Shown here: piece by piece, positions 25,496-34,375 of the stretch | How the letters are laid out: each line of letters starts with the position of its first letter | Numbering within the stretch: the stretch's first letter is position 1 | Source: Solibacillus faecavium | GTDB taxonomy: Bacteria; Bacillota; Bacilli; Bacillales_A; Planococcaceae | Direction of reading: 5' to 3' | DNA: 64,000 nt | NCBI RefSeq assembly: GCF_014836905.1 | Contig: NZ_JACSPZ010000002.1 | Location: 1 to 64,000 of the forward strand | Position numbers and translations under genes: made by a program | Notes under the pieces: model-generated | What the model was told of the DNA's origin: nothing | The model's database searches: none | What the model saw: the letters and a program-made list of their open reading frames with translations, nothing else

Positions 25496-26791
25496 GTGAT
25501 TACAGCAATTCTAGCAACAGCGATTTTTTTATTAACACTTATTCTCGTCATCTGGCAGCCAAAAGGATTAAATATTGGTTGGTCAGCTTTTGGTGGGGCA
25601 ATATTGGCCTTATTGGTCGGGGTAGTGGATTTTAATGATGTAAACGAAGTAATAGGCATTACGTGGAATGCCACTTTATCTTTTGTAGCAATTATAATTA
25701 TTTCGTTAATACTCGATGAGATTGGCTTATTTGAATGGGCAGCATTACATATGGCGCGGGCAGCAAAGGGTAATGGCATCAAAATGTTCGTTTATGTAAG
25801 TATTTTAGGGGCTATTGTCGCGGCATTATTTGCGAATGATGGGGCTGCGCTAATCTTGACGCCTATCGTGTTAGCGATGGTTCGTCATTTGCAATTTAGC
25901 GAAAAAATGATCTTCCCGTTCATTATGGCGAGTGGATTTATCGCGGATACAACATCTCTTCCGTTCGTAGTCAGTAACTTAGTTAACATTGTATCGGCGG
26001 ATTTCTTCAACATCGGATTTGTGGAGTATGCATCAAGAATGATTATTCCTAACCTTTTTTCATTGATCGCAACGATTACAGTCCTATTATTATACTTTAG
26101 AAAAAGTATTCCAAGTACGTATGAATTATCTAAATTAAGAACGCCTCAAGAAGCGATCAAAGACATAAAAATGTTCCGACTTTCGTGGTATGTGCTAGGG
26201 GTATTGCTAATCGGGTACTTTTCAAGTGAATTCACGCAAATCCCCGTTTCCATTATTGCGGGGGGCATCGCTATTTTCTTTTTATTGATGGCGGGAAGAA
26301 GCAGTGCAGTACAGACGAAATCAGTTGTTAAAGGTGCTCCATGGAATGTGGTGTTTTTCTCGATCGGGATGTACGTAGTTGTCTATGGTTTAGGAAATGC
26401 ATGGTTGACGCATTCTTTGTCGAGTGTTATTCAGGCAACAGCTGATCAGGGATTATTTGTTGCAACGATTGGAATGGGCTTTATTGCCGCGTTTCTTTCT
26501 TCCATTATGAATAACATGCCTACCGTTATGATCGATGCATTAGCGATTGCTGAAACGAATACTTCCGGTGTTATCCGAGAAGCGTTAATCTATGCTAATG
26601 TTATTGGATCTGATTTAGGTCCGAAAATTACACCAATCGGCTCTCTTGCAACATTAGTATGGCTCTATGTTCTTTCTCAAAAGGGCGTTAAAATTTCGTG
26701 GGGAACGTATTTTAAAACAGGTATTATTTTAACTATCCCAATTCTATTTATTACTTTACTTGGGCTATATATCACATTATTGATTTTCTAA
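25496..26791 (+). CDS. arsB: ArsB-type arsenite efflux permease
   Basis: A 431-residue protein with about 11-12 membrane helices, of the ArsB/ion-transporter superfamily. Features include the [14 protein letters not shown] segment and the mirrored [12 protein letters not shown] and [19 protein letters not shown] segments, which line the transport path. It exports arsenite. The GTG start at 25496 follows GGAGG by 9 bases. Located between arsI and arsC in the operon. Confidence 0.9.
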   Translation: MITAILATAIFLLTLILVIWQPKGLNIGWSAFGGAILALLVGVVDFNDVNEVIGITWNATLSFVAIIIISLILDEIGLFEWAALHMARAAKGNGIKMFVYVSILGAIVAALFANDGAALILTPIVLAMVRHLQFSEKMIFPFIMASGFIADTTSLPFVVSNLVNIVSADFFNIGFVEYASRMIIPNLFSLIATITVLLLYFRKSIPSTYELSKLRTPQEAIKDIKMFRLSWYVLGVLLIGYFSSEFTQIPVSIIAGGIAIFFLLMAGRSSAVQTKSVVKGAPWNVVFFSIGMYVVVYGLGNAWLTHSLSSVIQATADQGLFVATIGMGFIAAFLSSIMNNMPTVMIDALAIAETNTSGVIREALIYANVIGSDLGPKITPIGSLATLVWLYVLSQKGVKISWGTYFKTGIILTIPILFITLLGLYITLLIF

Positions 26792-26808
26792 AGGGAGTAG
26801 GATTCAGG

Positions 26809-27207
26809 TTGAAACAAACAATTTATTTCTTATGTACAGGTAATTCCTGCAGAAGTCAAATGGCGGAAGGCTGGGCAAAAAAATATCTCGGTACGCAGTG
26901 GGATGTTAAAAGTGCAGGAATTGAAGCTCATGGTCTGAATCCGAATGCGGTGAAGGCCATGAAAGAGGCCGGTATAGATATTACCAATCAAACATCCGAT
27001 ATCATTGACCCGGAAATTTTACATCATGCTGATTTGGTCGTTACTTTATGCGGGGATGCTGCTGATAAATGTCCTGTGACACCACAGCATGTTAAACGAG
27101 TACATTGGGGATTTGATGATCCAGCCGGTAAAGAGTGGTCTGAATTTCAGCGCGTCCGTGACGAAATTGGCGAGCGCATTAAGCGATTTAGTGAAACTGG
27201 AAAATAA
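26809..27207 (+). CDS. arsC: arsenate reductase, thioredoxin-coupled
   Basis: A 132-residue ArsC of the low-molecular-weight phosphatase fold. The active-site loop CTGNSCRSQ begins at C10, and the two resolving cysteines are C82 and C89 ([10 protein letters not shown]), the triad of Staphylococcus pI258/Bacillus ArsC. It reduces arsenate to arsenite, which ArsB exports. The start is a TTG at 26809 with AGGGAG upstream. Last gene of the operon, with a terminator behind it. Confidence 0.92.
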   Translation: MKQTIYFLCTGNSCRSQMAEGWAKKYLGTQWDVKSAGIEAHGLNPNAVKAMKEAGIDITNQTSDIIDPEILHHADLVVTLCGDAADKCPVTPQHVKRVHWGFDDPAGKEWSEFQRVRDEIGERIKRFSETGK

Positions 27208-27223
27208 GAAGATAAAAATATTT

Positions 27224-27257
27224 GGTGCAATTCTGTAGCAGGAATTTGCGCTTTTTT
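27224..27257 (+). terminator. ars operon terminator
   Basis: GTGCAATTCTG folds with CAGGAATTTGCGC and is followed by TTTTTT. The hairpin at 40478-40510 shares its framework (GTGC-ATTCTGTA-CA-GGA), with matching changes in both arms. Confidence 0.65.
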
Positions 27258-27291
27258 CTATAAAAAATAAAGGTAGAAGGGGGAAACAACA

Positions 27292-27744
27292 TTGATTATA
27301 AGAAAACTGGAGGAACGAGATAATATTCCTATGGACTTGCTGTTATTGGCAGATCCTTCAAAAAGTATAGTGGAAGAATATATTACAAAGGGCGAATGTT
27401 TTATAGCCGAAAGTGAAAAACAAGTTGTTGGAGTGTATGTATTATTACCAACAAGACCTAAAACAGTAGAAATAGTAAATGTCGCAGTAGCCGAAAAACA
27501 CCATGGCAAAGGTATAGGAAAATTTTTAATTACGGATGCAATTGATGTTGCTAAGACTAAAGATTATAAAACAATCGAAATTGGAACGGGGAATTCAAGT
27601 ATAGGTCAACTCGCTTTATACCAAAAATGCGGTTTCCGAATAATCGGTATTGATTATGACTTTTTCATTAAGCATTACGAGGAAGAGATTTTTGAGAATG
27701 GGATACGATGCAGAGATATGATTCGCTTATCAAAAGATTTATAA
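27292..27744 (+). CDS. GNAT-family N-acetyltransferase
   Basis: A 150-residue GNAT. The acetyl-CoA pyrophosphate loop is HHGKGIGKFL, and the C-terminal LYQKCGFRIIGIDYDFF is the usual tail strand. Starts at TTG 27292 with AGAAGGGGG 8 bases upstream. The acetyl acceptor is unknown. A separate unit behind the ars terminator. Confidence 0.8.
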   Translation: MIIRKLEERDNIPMDLLLLADPSKSIVEEYITKGECFIAESEKQVVGVYVLLPTRPKTVEIVNVAVAEKHHGKGIGKFLITDAIDVAKTKDYKTIEIGTGNSSIGQLALYQKCGFRIIGIDYDFFIKHYEEEIFENGIRCRDMIRLSKDL

Positions 27745-27810
27745 ATTCTAGCATTCATTTTACAATCCTCCTATATAATGGTATATAATTTGTGGTAGGG
27801 AGTGGTATAA

Positions 27811-28038
27811 ATGGATGGATTAGACACAAGTAAGGAAGCAATCAAAATGGACTTGGCCCTGATTAAATCATGTTTGAGGCTAATTAATCAAACGATGATT
27901 TTAAATATACAAAGAGGTGAAAACTTTACCGCTTCAGAAAATGAAGAGATACATATGCTTATTTCCAAAATAGAAAAGGATCTAAACAAAATTAAAAAAA
28001 ATATCGATTATGATCCTAATTGTATTGCGAAACGTTAA
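27811..28038 (+). CDS. small helical protein, unknown
   Basis: A 75-residue, largely helical, charged protein with a possible coiled coil in its second half (EEIHMLISKIEKDLNKIKKNI). ATG 27811 follows GGTAGGGAG. Two overlapping TATAAT boxes lie at 27774-27789. I do not recognise the family. Confidence 0.5.
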   Translation: MDGLDTSKEAIKMDLALIKSCLRLINQTMILNIQRGENFTASENEEIHMLISKIEKDLNKIKKNIDYDPNCIAKR

Positions 28039-28042
28039 GCAC

Positions 28043-28219
28043 ATGCAGTATTTCAAAAAAGTATTAGCAATTATTCTTTTATCTTTAGCTATGTACCTGT
28101 CATGTTCACAGTTTTTAGGGAGGGAACAAACTGTATCCAAAATTTTTGCGCTAGTATTTTTTGTGTTTACATTATGTATAGCATTTGAAATGATTAAAAA
28201 CCTTTCTAAGTCTAAGTAA
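28043..28219 (+). CDS. small two-TM membrane protein
   Basis: A 58-residue ORF with two hydrophobic helices (about 5-22 and 33-52) and a basic C-terminus. It begins just after the stop of the preceding small gene. No convincing ribosome site precedes ATG 28043, so coupling or an error in the start is possible. Unknown function. Confidence 0.35.
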   Translation: MQYFKKVLAIILLSLAMYLSCSQFLGREQTVSKIFALVFFVFTLCIAFEMIKNLSKSK

Positions 28220-28229
28220 ACTGAAATCT

Positions 28230-28673
28230 CTACTTTGCCCGATTGGAATGATTACTGAAAATGCTTAATGCCAATGTCAGTCCGGCAACTATGCCTACTA
28301 CGTTTGGGGAAGTCATAGCTACTTTAAACACCCAAGCTGCAATAAAACTAAACGCAAAGCTTTCCGGTATAAGTTCATATACTGCCAACGTTGTTAGCGT
28401 TGGATAGATTAATAGAAGTACTAAACAAGGGGTCGCTACACACCATAGTAAAGCATGATTAATTTTTACTGACCATTTATTCACTAGCAGTAAAGAAATA
28501 TAGCCACCCAGTAATAGTGCACTGACCACATCAAACCAAAGAACAGGTACAATATTGTACTCCATTTGTGCGGTTTTTTGCAGTTGGACTTTTAAATCAT
28601 AGCTGAATTTTGCTAGTAATGTTAATCCAATAATCCATACTATTTTCTTGATATAGGTAGAACCGTTACTCAT
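28230..28673 (-). CDS. four-TM membrane protein, unknown
   Basis: A 147-residue protein with about four membrane helices. ATG 28673 follows AAGGGGTG. It is convergent with the small membrane gene to its left and divergent from the ECF sigma gene to its right. No family recognised. Confidence 0.55.
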   Translation of the reverse strand: MSNGSTYIKKIVWIIGLTLLAKFSYDLKVQLQKTAQMEYNIVPVLWFDVVSALLLGGYISLLLVNKWSVKINHALLWCVATPCLVLLLIYPTLTTLAVYELIPESFAFSFIAAWVFKVAMTSPNVVGIVAGLTLALSIFSNHSNRAK

Positions 28674-28781
28674 TTTGACACCCCTTATATTCGTTATGTT
28701 AATTTTAACAGATAATACCAATAAAGTAATGGGAATAAATATATATTTACCAAAAATCTGATTTAACCCTATCTAAGTTTG

Positions 28782-28831
28782 AAAAATCATCTTCCCTCTA
28801 TCGTTTTCATAGAGGGGGATGATTTTTTTAT
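28782..28831. terminator. strong hairpin in a divergent promoter region
   Basis: AAAAATCATC...CCCTCTAT pairs with ATAGAGGG...GATGATTTTTTT. It lies between two divergently oriented genes and before the ECF promoter, so it insulates them and is not a normal gene end. Confidence 0.65.
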
Positions 28832-28847
28832 ATTAATTTTTAAAAAT

Positions 28848-28876
28848 TGAACCTAATATGAATTGACAATCGTCTA
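28848..28876 (+). promoter_or_regulatory. ECF-type promoter of the sigma operon
   Basis: TGAACC (28848-28853), a 17-base spacer, and CGTCTA (28871-28876). This is the pattern of Bacillus SigW/SigX/SigV-class promoters (TGAAAC, 16-17 bases, CGTA or CGTC), about 42 bases before the sigma start, consistent with positive autoregulation. Confidence 0.6.
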
Positions 28877-28917
28877 ATAGCAGAATTTGAAGCAGGTTGA
28901 AAGGGAGGGGGAGTCAT

Positions 28918-29445
28918 TTGGATAGGGAGGAAAAAGATTTTCTATTGGAAAAAATAATGATTGAATATGGCAATGAGCTAGTGCGGTTGGCATTTTCTTA
29001 TGTAAAGGATGTAGAAACTGCGAAGGATCTTGTACAAAATACGTTTATCAAATGCTATAAGAATATAGATTCATTTCGATACGACGCACAAATCAAAACA
29101 TGGCTCTATCGTATAACGATTAACGAATGTAAAGATTATTTGAAAAGCTGGAATTACAAAATGGTGCAGGTAAAAAGCTTTATCAATGAAACAGCGAAGT
29201 CTATATTACCATCCACTGAGAAAAAGGTAATCGATAAATACAATAATGAAGAAATAAAAGATACGATTTATTCTCTTCCAAAGGTGTATCGGGAAGTAGT
29301 TTATCTTTATTATTATGATTCTTTATCAACAGAGGAAATTGCCAATGTATTGGATATTTCGGTTAATACCGTAAAGACCAGATTAAGAAGAGCGAAGCAA
29401 CGATTAGAATCAATGTTAAAGGAGGCAGAACTTCATGGAAGATAA
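28918..29445 (+). CDS. ECF-family RNA polymerase sigma factor
   Basis: A 175-residue group IV sigma factor. Region 2 reads LVRLAFSYVKDVETAKDLVQNTFIK with the DLVQ core-binding motif; region 4 ends with TEEIANVLDISVNTVKTRLRRAKQRL. It starts at the second TTG (28918), 7 bases after GGAGGGGGA, since the first TTG (28897) precedes that ribosome site. It overlaps by 11 bases the gene for a membrane protein with an anti-sigma layout. An ECF promoter lies upstream. Confidence 0.85.
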   Translation: MDREEKDFLLEKIMIEYGNELVRLAFSYVKDVETAKDLVQNTFIKCYKNIDSFRYDAQIKTWLYRITINECKDYLKSWNYKMVQVKSFINETAKSILPSTEKKVIDKYNNEEIKDTIYSLPKVYREVVYLYYYDSLSTEEIANVLDISVNTVKTRLRRAKQRLESMLKEAELHGR

Positions 29446-30466
29446 ACGATTACGAGAAAAAATTCATAATTCGTCTCATCAACACCTGTCATTTACGAAG
29501 GAAGACCGTAATGCAGTATTTGAAGAAATCCGTAAACAGGATGAGAATCATCATACTCAAAAGAATGATTCTTTTAAGAAATTTGTTCCCATAACAGTAT
29601 CTTTATTGGTAGTTAGTTTATGTATGATTCTGTTTCTTCCATCGATGCTTTCCGGGGATTTAATTGAAAGATCTAATAGTAGCAATTTAAGTCAAGAATC
29701 GAACAAAGGTGTTGCAACAAACGCCTTGGAAGCTGAGTTTTCTACCTCGTTAATTACGGTAAAGTCTGAAGTTATGGATAATCGAATATACCTTAATCTT
29801 TTACTTACTTATAATAAAGATAAAAAGTTGATGAAAGTGGTCTCGCTTCCTACTGATACTTATGCCCCGATATCGGAGAATGAGGATGGAACATTTTTTT
29901 ATGATAAATTGTTGTTTGCCTATTCTTTTGGCGATGCTGAAAATGTAAAAAAGACAGTTTCAAAGTTTTTAGATATACCAATTGATTATTATGCTGTGCT
30001 TGATTTAAAAACTGTTTCAGAGTTAATTGAATCGGTGAATGGGATTGAGTATGAAATTCAAAAAGATATTCGATTAAGAGGAGTAACACAGGCAGCTATT
30101 GATTTCGAAAAGGGTACGCATTATTTTAACGGGGAACAGGTTATATCATTAATGATGGCTGCGACAGATGGGTTCTACCTAGATCATGAAAACCTAATAA
30201 ATCTAATGAACGTTGTAATGAATAAGGTAGAAGACGAAATTCCAAAAGCAAAATTAAAAGAGTTATTTTCTCAAATAGAGACCAATACGCCCTTGGATCA
30301 CTTAGTAGATAATCCTAGAGAGGTAAATTCTATAAACTCATTACCTTTAAATGAAGGAATGATTTCGGACGTCATACCATTAGGGAAGACAGTAGGTAAA
30401 CACATTTATAGATTTGAGGAAGACTTTTTGCAAGCTGTTAAACAAGAGTTAACTACATTTAACTGA
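29435..30466 (+). CDS. putative anti-sigma factor with a degenerate LCP extracellular domain
   Basis: A 343-residue protein: an N-terminal cytosolic segment of about 45 residues, one membrane helix (about 49-68), a linker, then a region (100-240) resembling the LytR-CpsA-Psr fold, with VVSLPTDTY where active enzymes have IPRDTY, and DIPIDYYAVLDLKTVSELIESVNGI followed by GTHYFNGEQVISLM. The conserved Arg residues of active LCP ligases are absent. I infer a sensor that may bind a lipid-linked precursor without catalysis and hold the sigma factor inside. Overlaps the sigma gene by 11 bases. Confidence 0.65.
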   Translation: MEDKRLREKIHNSSHQHLSFTKEDRNAVFEEIRKQDENHHTQKNDSFKKFVPITVSLLVVSLCMILFLPSMLSGDLIERSNSSNLSQESNKGVATNALEAEFSTSLITVKSEVMDNRIYLNLLLTYNKDKKLMKVVSLPTDTYAPISENEDGTFFYDKLLFAYSFGDAENVKKTVSKFLDIPIDYYAVLDLKTVSELIESVNGIEYEIQKDIRLRGVTQAAIDFEKGTHYFNGEQVISLMMAATDGFYLDHENLINLMNVVMNKVEDEIPKAKLKELFSQIETNTPLDHLVDNPREVNSINSLPLNEGMISDVIPLGKTVGKHIYRFEEDFLQAVKQELTTFN

Positions 30467-30481
30467 ATAGGGATTGCATGA

Positions 30482-30515
30482 GGATAAGCCAGAAGTAGTT
30501 GGCTTATCCTTTTAT
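30482..30515 (+). terminator. terminator of the ECF operon
   Basis: GGATAAGCCA pairs exactly with TGGCTTATCC across an 8-base loop, followed by TTTTAT. Confidence 0.8.
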
Positions 30516-30626
30516 AGCGGTTTAAAATCATTAAGGCACTGGATACTTTTCTAGGTAAAGGTATGGAAAAGGAGTTTTAGGAGTTATATAGAAATAATTA
30601 GTAATATAGCTAGGGAGGTCTTTTTT

Positions 30627-31466
30627 GTGAAAATCTATGATATTGCAAACCCGTTTTTAAGTTCATATGAACCTACCGAGAATTATTACGAAAATTATTT
30701 CAGTAAAAATTTAGATATTTACAGTTATTATTTTGAACATCATTGTCTTAATAAAGAGGTGAAACTCGAAAAAGCTTTAGTTCAGCATCCGGCAATGATT
30801 CAAAAGATGAAATGGATTGCCCGGAAAATTGCCTCCTTAACTCCGGAAGTTACGATAAAATATGAAGACTTATATCCAATAAAATTTACAAAAGACGTTT
30901 ATATTTTTGTCGGTTTAGGTGGGTCAAATGCCTATACATATCGTTCGATGGACCCTCAGATTGCTTTTTGTGTTGAAAAATTTGAAGCGGATGAAGATGC
31001 CCTTAAAGTGATTATTGCCCATGAGTTTGGACATGCAACACACCATTTATTTACTACCTATAATGGGATTGATGCTGCGACTATTTCTTGGTCCAATCCT
31101 TTAACATGGCTCTTGCAAGAAGGTGTTGCCACTTATTTATCAACGGAGGTTGTAAAAGTTCAACAGGATATTTACTTTGCTTATAAAAGAGATGTAGAAT
31201 GGCTATCATTCTGTGAAGAAAATAAAACAAAGATTATAGGAGCTTTTCAAAAAGACCTAATGCAAAAATCTTCAAAAGAAATATTTAAGGAGTGGTTTTC
31301 GATTAATGGCGGTCAGACATTTGATTATACTCGCCTCGGTTATTATATCGGTTATGTGTTAGTTCATCATTTAGCTGCAGATGAAGGTATCGTAAATGCC
31401 ATGTTATATTGGAGACATGCTGATTTTGAAGAGCGAATGAAAGAATTACTACATACTATCTTGTAA
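30627..31466 (+). CDS. putative zinc metalloprotease (gluzincin)
   Basis: A 279-residue protein without signal peptide. HEFGHATHH supplies the HExxH zinc site and LLQEGVATYLS supplies a downstream Glu, the gluzincin arrangement. The rest is mixed helix and strand, ending LGYYIGYVLVHHLA. It resembles predicted Zn-dependent proteases of the DUF2268 type. GTG 30627 follows GGGAGG by 8 bases. Its substrate is unknown; it may act with the neighbouring ECF operon but is separated by a terminator. Confidence 0.7.
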   Translation: MKIYDIANPFLSSYEPTENYYENYFSKNLDIYSYYFEHHCLNKEVKLEKALVQHPAMIQKMKWIARKIASLTPEVTIKYEDLYPIKFTKDVYIFVGLGGSNAYTYRSMDPQIAFCVEKFEADEDALKVIIAHEFGHATHHLFTTYNGIDAATISWSNPLTWLLQEGVATYLSTEVVKVQQDIYFAYKRDVEWLSFCEENKTKIIGAFQKDLMQKSSKEIFKEWFSINGGQTFDYTRLGYYIGYVLVHHLAADEGIVNAMLYWRHADFEERMKELLHTIL

Positions 31467-31518
31467 ATTTAGTTTAAAATGATTTCATCGAGAATATTAC
31501 TCATTTCTGAGTACAGAA

Positions 31519-31556
31519 TCAGCCTTTCCTAATCTTAAGGATTAGGAGGAGGCTGA
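31519..31556. other. hairpin between convergent genes
   Basis: TCAGCCT...TCCTAATC pairs with GGATTAGGA...AGGCTGA. It has no T run on either strand, so it is a weak terminator at best. Confidence 0.4.
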
Positions 31557-31567
31557 GCATTTAGTAT

Positions 31568-32944
31568 TCACTTGATGGTTTTTGGCACGGTCACTGTCAC
31601 GGTTGTCCCAACTCCTGGTTTACTTGTAAAATGAATGGTTCCATTATGCAATGTTAATACACTCTTTACTATTGATAACCCTAATCCTATACCTTCAATC
31701 GTGCGTGTACGTGATGAATCAGCCCGATAAAAGCGGTCAAAAATTTGCTGTTGGTCGTGTTCACTAATCCCAATGCCATTATCTTCAAATGTAATAGTTA
31801 CAGTATCTGGCTGTTCTATAAGTTCAATATCAATGGACCCGAACTCATTTGTATATTTTATCGCATTTGATAGTAAATTATCCCACACCGCATATAAGAA
31901 TCCAGCATCTGCATAGATCTGTACTTCAGGTAGAGAATAGCTAAGCATTAAATTTTTTTGTTGAATTTGCCATTCATAATGCTGCAGAAGCTGTTTGATT
32001 TGTTTGCTTACTGAAAATAATTTAGCCTTTAAAGGCAGGTCTTGCTGATCGAGCGTTGTGAGCTGTAAAAGTTGATTCGTCATAGTCGACAGTCGAGTAA
32101 TTTCATGATGGATTGTATTAATATATTTTTGATTTATTGGATGCTCTTTTTCAATTAATGTTACATAGCCTTTAATATTTGAGAGAGGTGATTGGAAATC
32201 GTGTGAAATATTAGCGATGAATTCTTTACGTTTCTCATCAACTTGTGAAAGCTGTTTTGACATTTGCATAAAGCTTTGTGACAATCGTCCGAGTTCATCA
32301 AGTCTTCTAATATCGAGCTTAATATCGTATTGTCCCTTTGCAATAGAAGTGGTAGCTTCAGTTAACTTTGTAATCGGTTTAACAATTAACTTCGTACATA
32401 ATAAAACAAGTAATATGCTAAGGATAATCATTAATAATAATATTGTGGCAAATAAAAAGTGCATTTCATTAAATAACAACTTTATATTCGTTCTTACAAA
32501 TAATGCGTAAGTCTCACCTTGATACTGAAGTGGCACACCAATTGAGTTTTTTAATTCATTTGCAAAAAAACCAGTCACAAATGTTTGATGGGGAAATTGT
32601 AAAATCCCATGATAAATAGTACCATCTAGAACCTTCTGAATTGTTGCATCTTCAATAGATGTGTCACGAAATGGATCCTGAAATGTAGTAGATTGCAATT
32701 CACGGTTAAAAACCATAATATGGTACCCGAGTAATGCCGAGTGCTGTAAATACTCGTGTAACTCAAGTTCTGGATGAGTTTCAATATAATTTGCCAATTC
32801 TACAGCAAGTAGTGTTGTCTTCTCATCATTTTGAGGCTTTAAGGACTGTTGATAATACAGATTGGATAAAAAGAAGGCCACTATGCTGCTGAATACCATA
32901 ATGACAACCGTTGTTATGACAAATTTTGCATATAATGATCTCAT
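31568..32944 (-). CDS. hssS: haem-sensor histidine kinase (HssS-like)
   Basis: A 458-residue kinase with two membrane helices (about 8-28 and 162-185) around an extracellular sensor of about 130 residues that includes YHGILQFPHQTFVTGFF, similar to Staphylococcus HssS. Then come HAMP, the phospho-acceptor box ISHDFQSPLSNIKGY, and ATPase boxes DNLLSNAIKYT, DNGIGIS and GIGLGLSIVKS. Its start overlaps the regulator stop by 4 bases (ATGA). With hssR and hrtAB it forms a haem-stress module. Clear kinase; the haem assignment rests on neighbours and the operator. Confidence 0.85.
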   Translation of the reverse strand: MRSLYAKFVITTVVIMVFSSIVAFFLSNLYYQQSLKPQNDEKTTLLAVELANYIETHPELELHEYLQHSALLGYHIMVFNRELQSTTFQDPFRDTSIEDATIQKVLDGTIYHGILQFPHQTFVTGFFANELKNSIGVPLQYQGETYALFVRTNIKLLFNEMHFLFATILLLMIILSILLVLLCTKLIVKPITKLTEATTSIAKGQYDIKLDIRRLDELGRLSQSFMQMSKQLSQVDEKRKEFIANISHDFQSPLSNIKGYVTLIEKEHPINQKYINTIHHEITRLSTMTNQLLQLTTLDQQDLPLKAKLFSVSKQIKQLLQHYEWQIQQKNLMLSYSLPEVQIYADAGFLYAVWDNLLSNAIKYTNEFGSIDIELIEQPDTVTITFEDNGIGISEHDQQQIFDRFYRADSSRTRTIEGIGLGLSIVKSVLTLHNGTIHFTSKPGVGTTVTVTVPKTIK

Positions 32945-33618
32945 TGAATTTCCTCTATGGAGTAGCCAATACCACGAACGGTTTTAATTTGGATTCTCGG
33001 TGTTAATTTTAAGAGTCGTGCACGTAATCGCTTAATATGTACATCAACCGTCCGTTCATCACCACTATAATCAATACCCCATACTTCCTCAATTATTTGT
33101 TCGCGTGTTAGCACTTGTGTAGCATGTTTGACTAAAAAGGCCAACAGCTCAAATTCCTTTAAAGGTAGCAATAATGTACGTTCATTAATAATGACTTCAT
33201 AGCTTTTATATAAAATTGTAAGTGGACCTAAATGGGAAGTCGCTGAAGGTGTAGTTGCTTCGTAACGACGAAGGAGCGCTTCTACACGAAACTGTAATTC
33301 TTTTGGATCTACAGGCTTTACGACATAATCATCCGTTCCAGCTACATACCCTTTTTCCTTATCTTCAAGTTGTCCCTTGGCCGTTAATAAAATGACAGGG
33401 AGATTATAATAGTTGCGAATAGCTTTAGTAAGCTCATAGCCGTCTAAATAGGGCATCATCACATCAACAATTGCAATTGTAATCGTATGCATCTTCAACT
33501 GCTGAAGAGCCTCCATACCATTCTTTGCATTCAGGACTTGATAACCTATCTTAGAAAAGTAAATTGTAATGACATCGCGTACATGCGGATCATCATCAAC
33601 AACTAAAATGGTAGTCAT
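32941..33618 (-). CDS. hssR: OmpR-family response regulator (HssR-like)
   Basis: A 225-residue regulator: receiver domain with acidic pocket DDD (9-11), phospho-acceptor D in VDVMMPYLDGYE, and K in VVKPVDPKEL; then an OmpR winged helix (TREQIIEEVWGIDYSGDERTVDVHIKRLR). It should bind the direct repeat at 35452-35471 and activate hrtBA when HssS senses excess haem. ATG 33618 follows AGGAG by 9 bases. Confidence 0.87.
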   Translation of the reverse strand: MTTILVVDDDPHVRDVITIYFSKIGYQVLNAKNGMEALQQLKMHTITIAIVDVMMPYLDGYELTKAIRNYYNLPVILLTAKGQLEDKEKGYVAGTDDYVVKPVDPKELQFRVEALLRRYEATTPSATSHLGPLTILYKSYEVIINERTLLLPLKEFELLAFLVKHATQVLTREQIIEEVWGIDYSGDERTVDVHIKRLRARLLKLTPRIQIKTVRGIGYSIEEIQ

Positions 33619-33639
33619 CGCTTAAACTCCTAACTTCTA

Positions 33640-33674
33640 TTTAAAATAGCCCAGCATAAGCTGCGCTATTTTAA
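33640..33674 (-). terminator. stem-loop between hrtA and hssR
   Basis: TTTAAAATAGC and GCTATTTTAAA bracket a GC-rich inner stem. It lies in the 78-base gap between the transporter and regulator genes and probably reduces readthrough or marks a processing site. Confidence 0.45.
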
Positions 33675-33696
33675 ATAATTATTTTTGAAATCTATT

Positions 33697-34374
33697 TTAT
33701 GCTAGCTGTTCAACCAGAATTTTACCATCTCTCATGTGTACAGTTTTATCAACATAACGAAGCATTTCTTCATCATGTGTTACAAGTAAGGTTGTTAAGT
33801 TTAATGTTTTTGTTAAACTTTGAAGAAGCATCATAACTTCACTGGAACGTTTTGAATCAAGACTAGCTGTCGGTTCATCTGCAAATAATATTTTTGGTTC
33901 ATGAATGATGGCACGAGCAATTGCAATTCTTTGTTTTTCACCACCAGAAAGTGAAGAAGGATACGCAGTTTTTCGATGTGTCATGCCTACAAGTTCTAAT
34001 ACACGAGCGACATCCTTTTTATTTTTTTTCTTATTTGCAACATCCAACATTAACAATAACTGCTCTTCTGCTGTAAGAAACGGTACTAAGTGTGCAAACT
34101 GAAATACGAAGCCAAATTGTTCGGCCCGCATTTGGCGAAGCTGTTCCTGAGAAAGGCTTGTTAGGTCTTGCTCATTAAAATAAATATGTCCATTTGACGC
34201 AGATTGTAACCCAGCGGCAATTGTTAATAAAGTACTTTTCCCTGACCCAGAAGCTCCGACAAGTGCTGTGATTTCACCTTTATGAAGTGACAGGTCAATG
34301 CCTTTTAAAATCATTTCATTTGTTTCTCCGATAGGGAATGATTTTTCTAGTTGCTGTATTGTAAAAAAACTCAT
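33697..34374 (-). CDS. hrtA: haem-export ABC transporter ATPase (HrtA-like)
   Basis: A 225-residue MacB/LolD-type ATPase. Walker A is GASGSGKST, the Q-loop FVFQFAHLVPFLTA, the signature LSGGEKQR, and Walker B ILFADEPTASLDS. I start at ATG 34374, which has GGAGAG inside the end of hrtB; the longer frame has no ribosome site. It powers the HrtB permease, which in Staphylococcus protects from haem toxicity. Confidence 0.85.
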   Translation of the reverse strand: MSFFTIQQLEKSFPIGETNEMILKGIDLSLHKGEITALVGASGSGKSTLLTIAAGLQSASNGHIYFNEQDLTSLSQEQLRQMRAEQFGFVFQFAHLVPFLTAEEQLLLMLDVANKKKNKKDVARVLELVGMTHRKTAYPSSLSGGEKQRIAIARAIIHEPKILFADEPTASLDSKRSSEVMMLLQSLTKTLNLTTLLVTHDEEMLRYVDKTVHMRDGKILVEQLA

Positions 34375-34375
34375 A

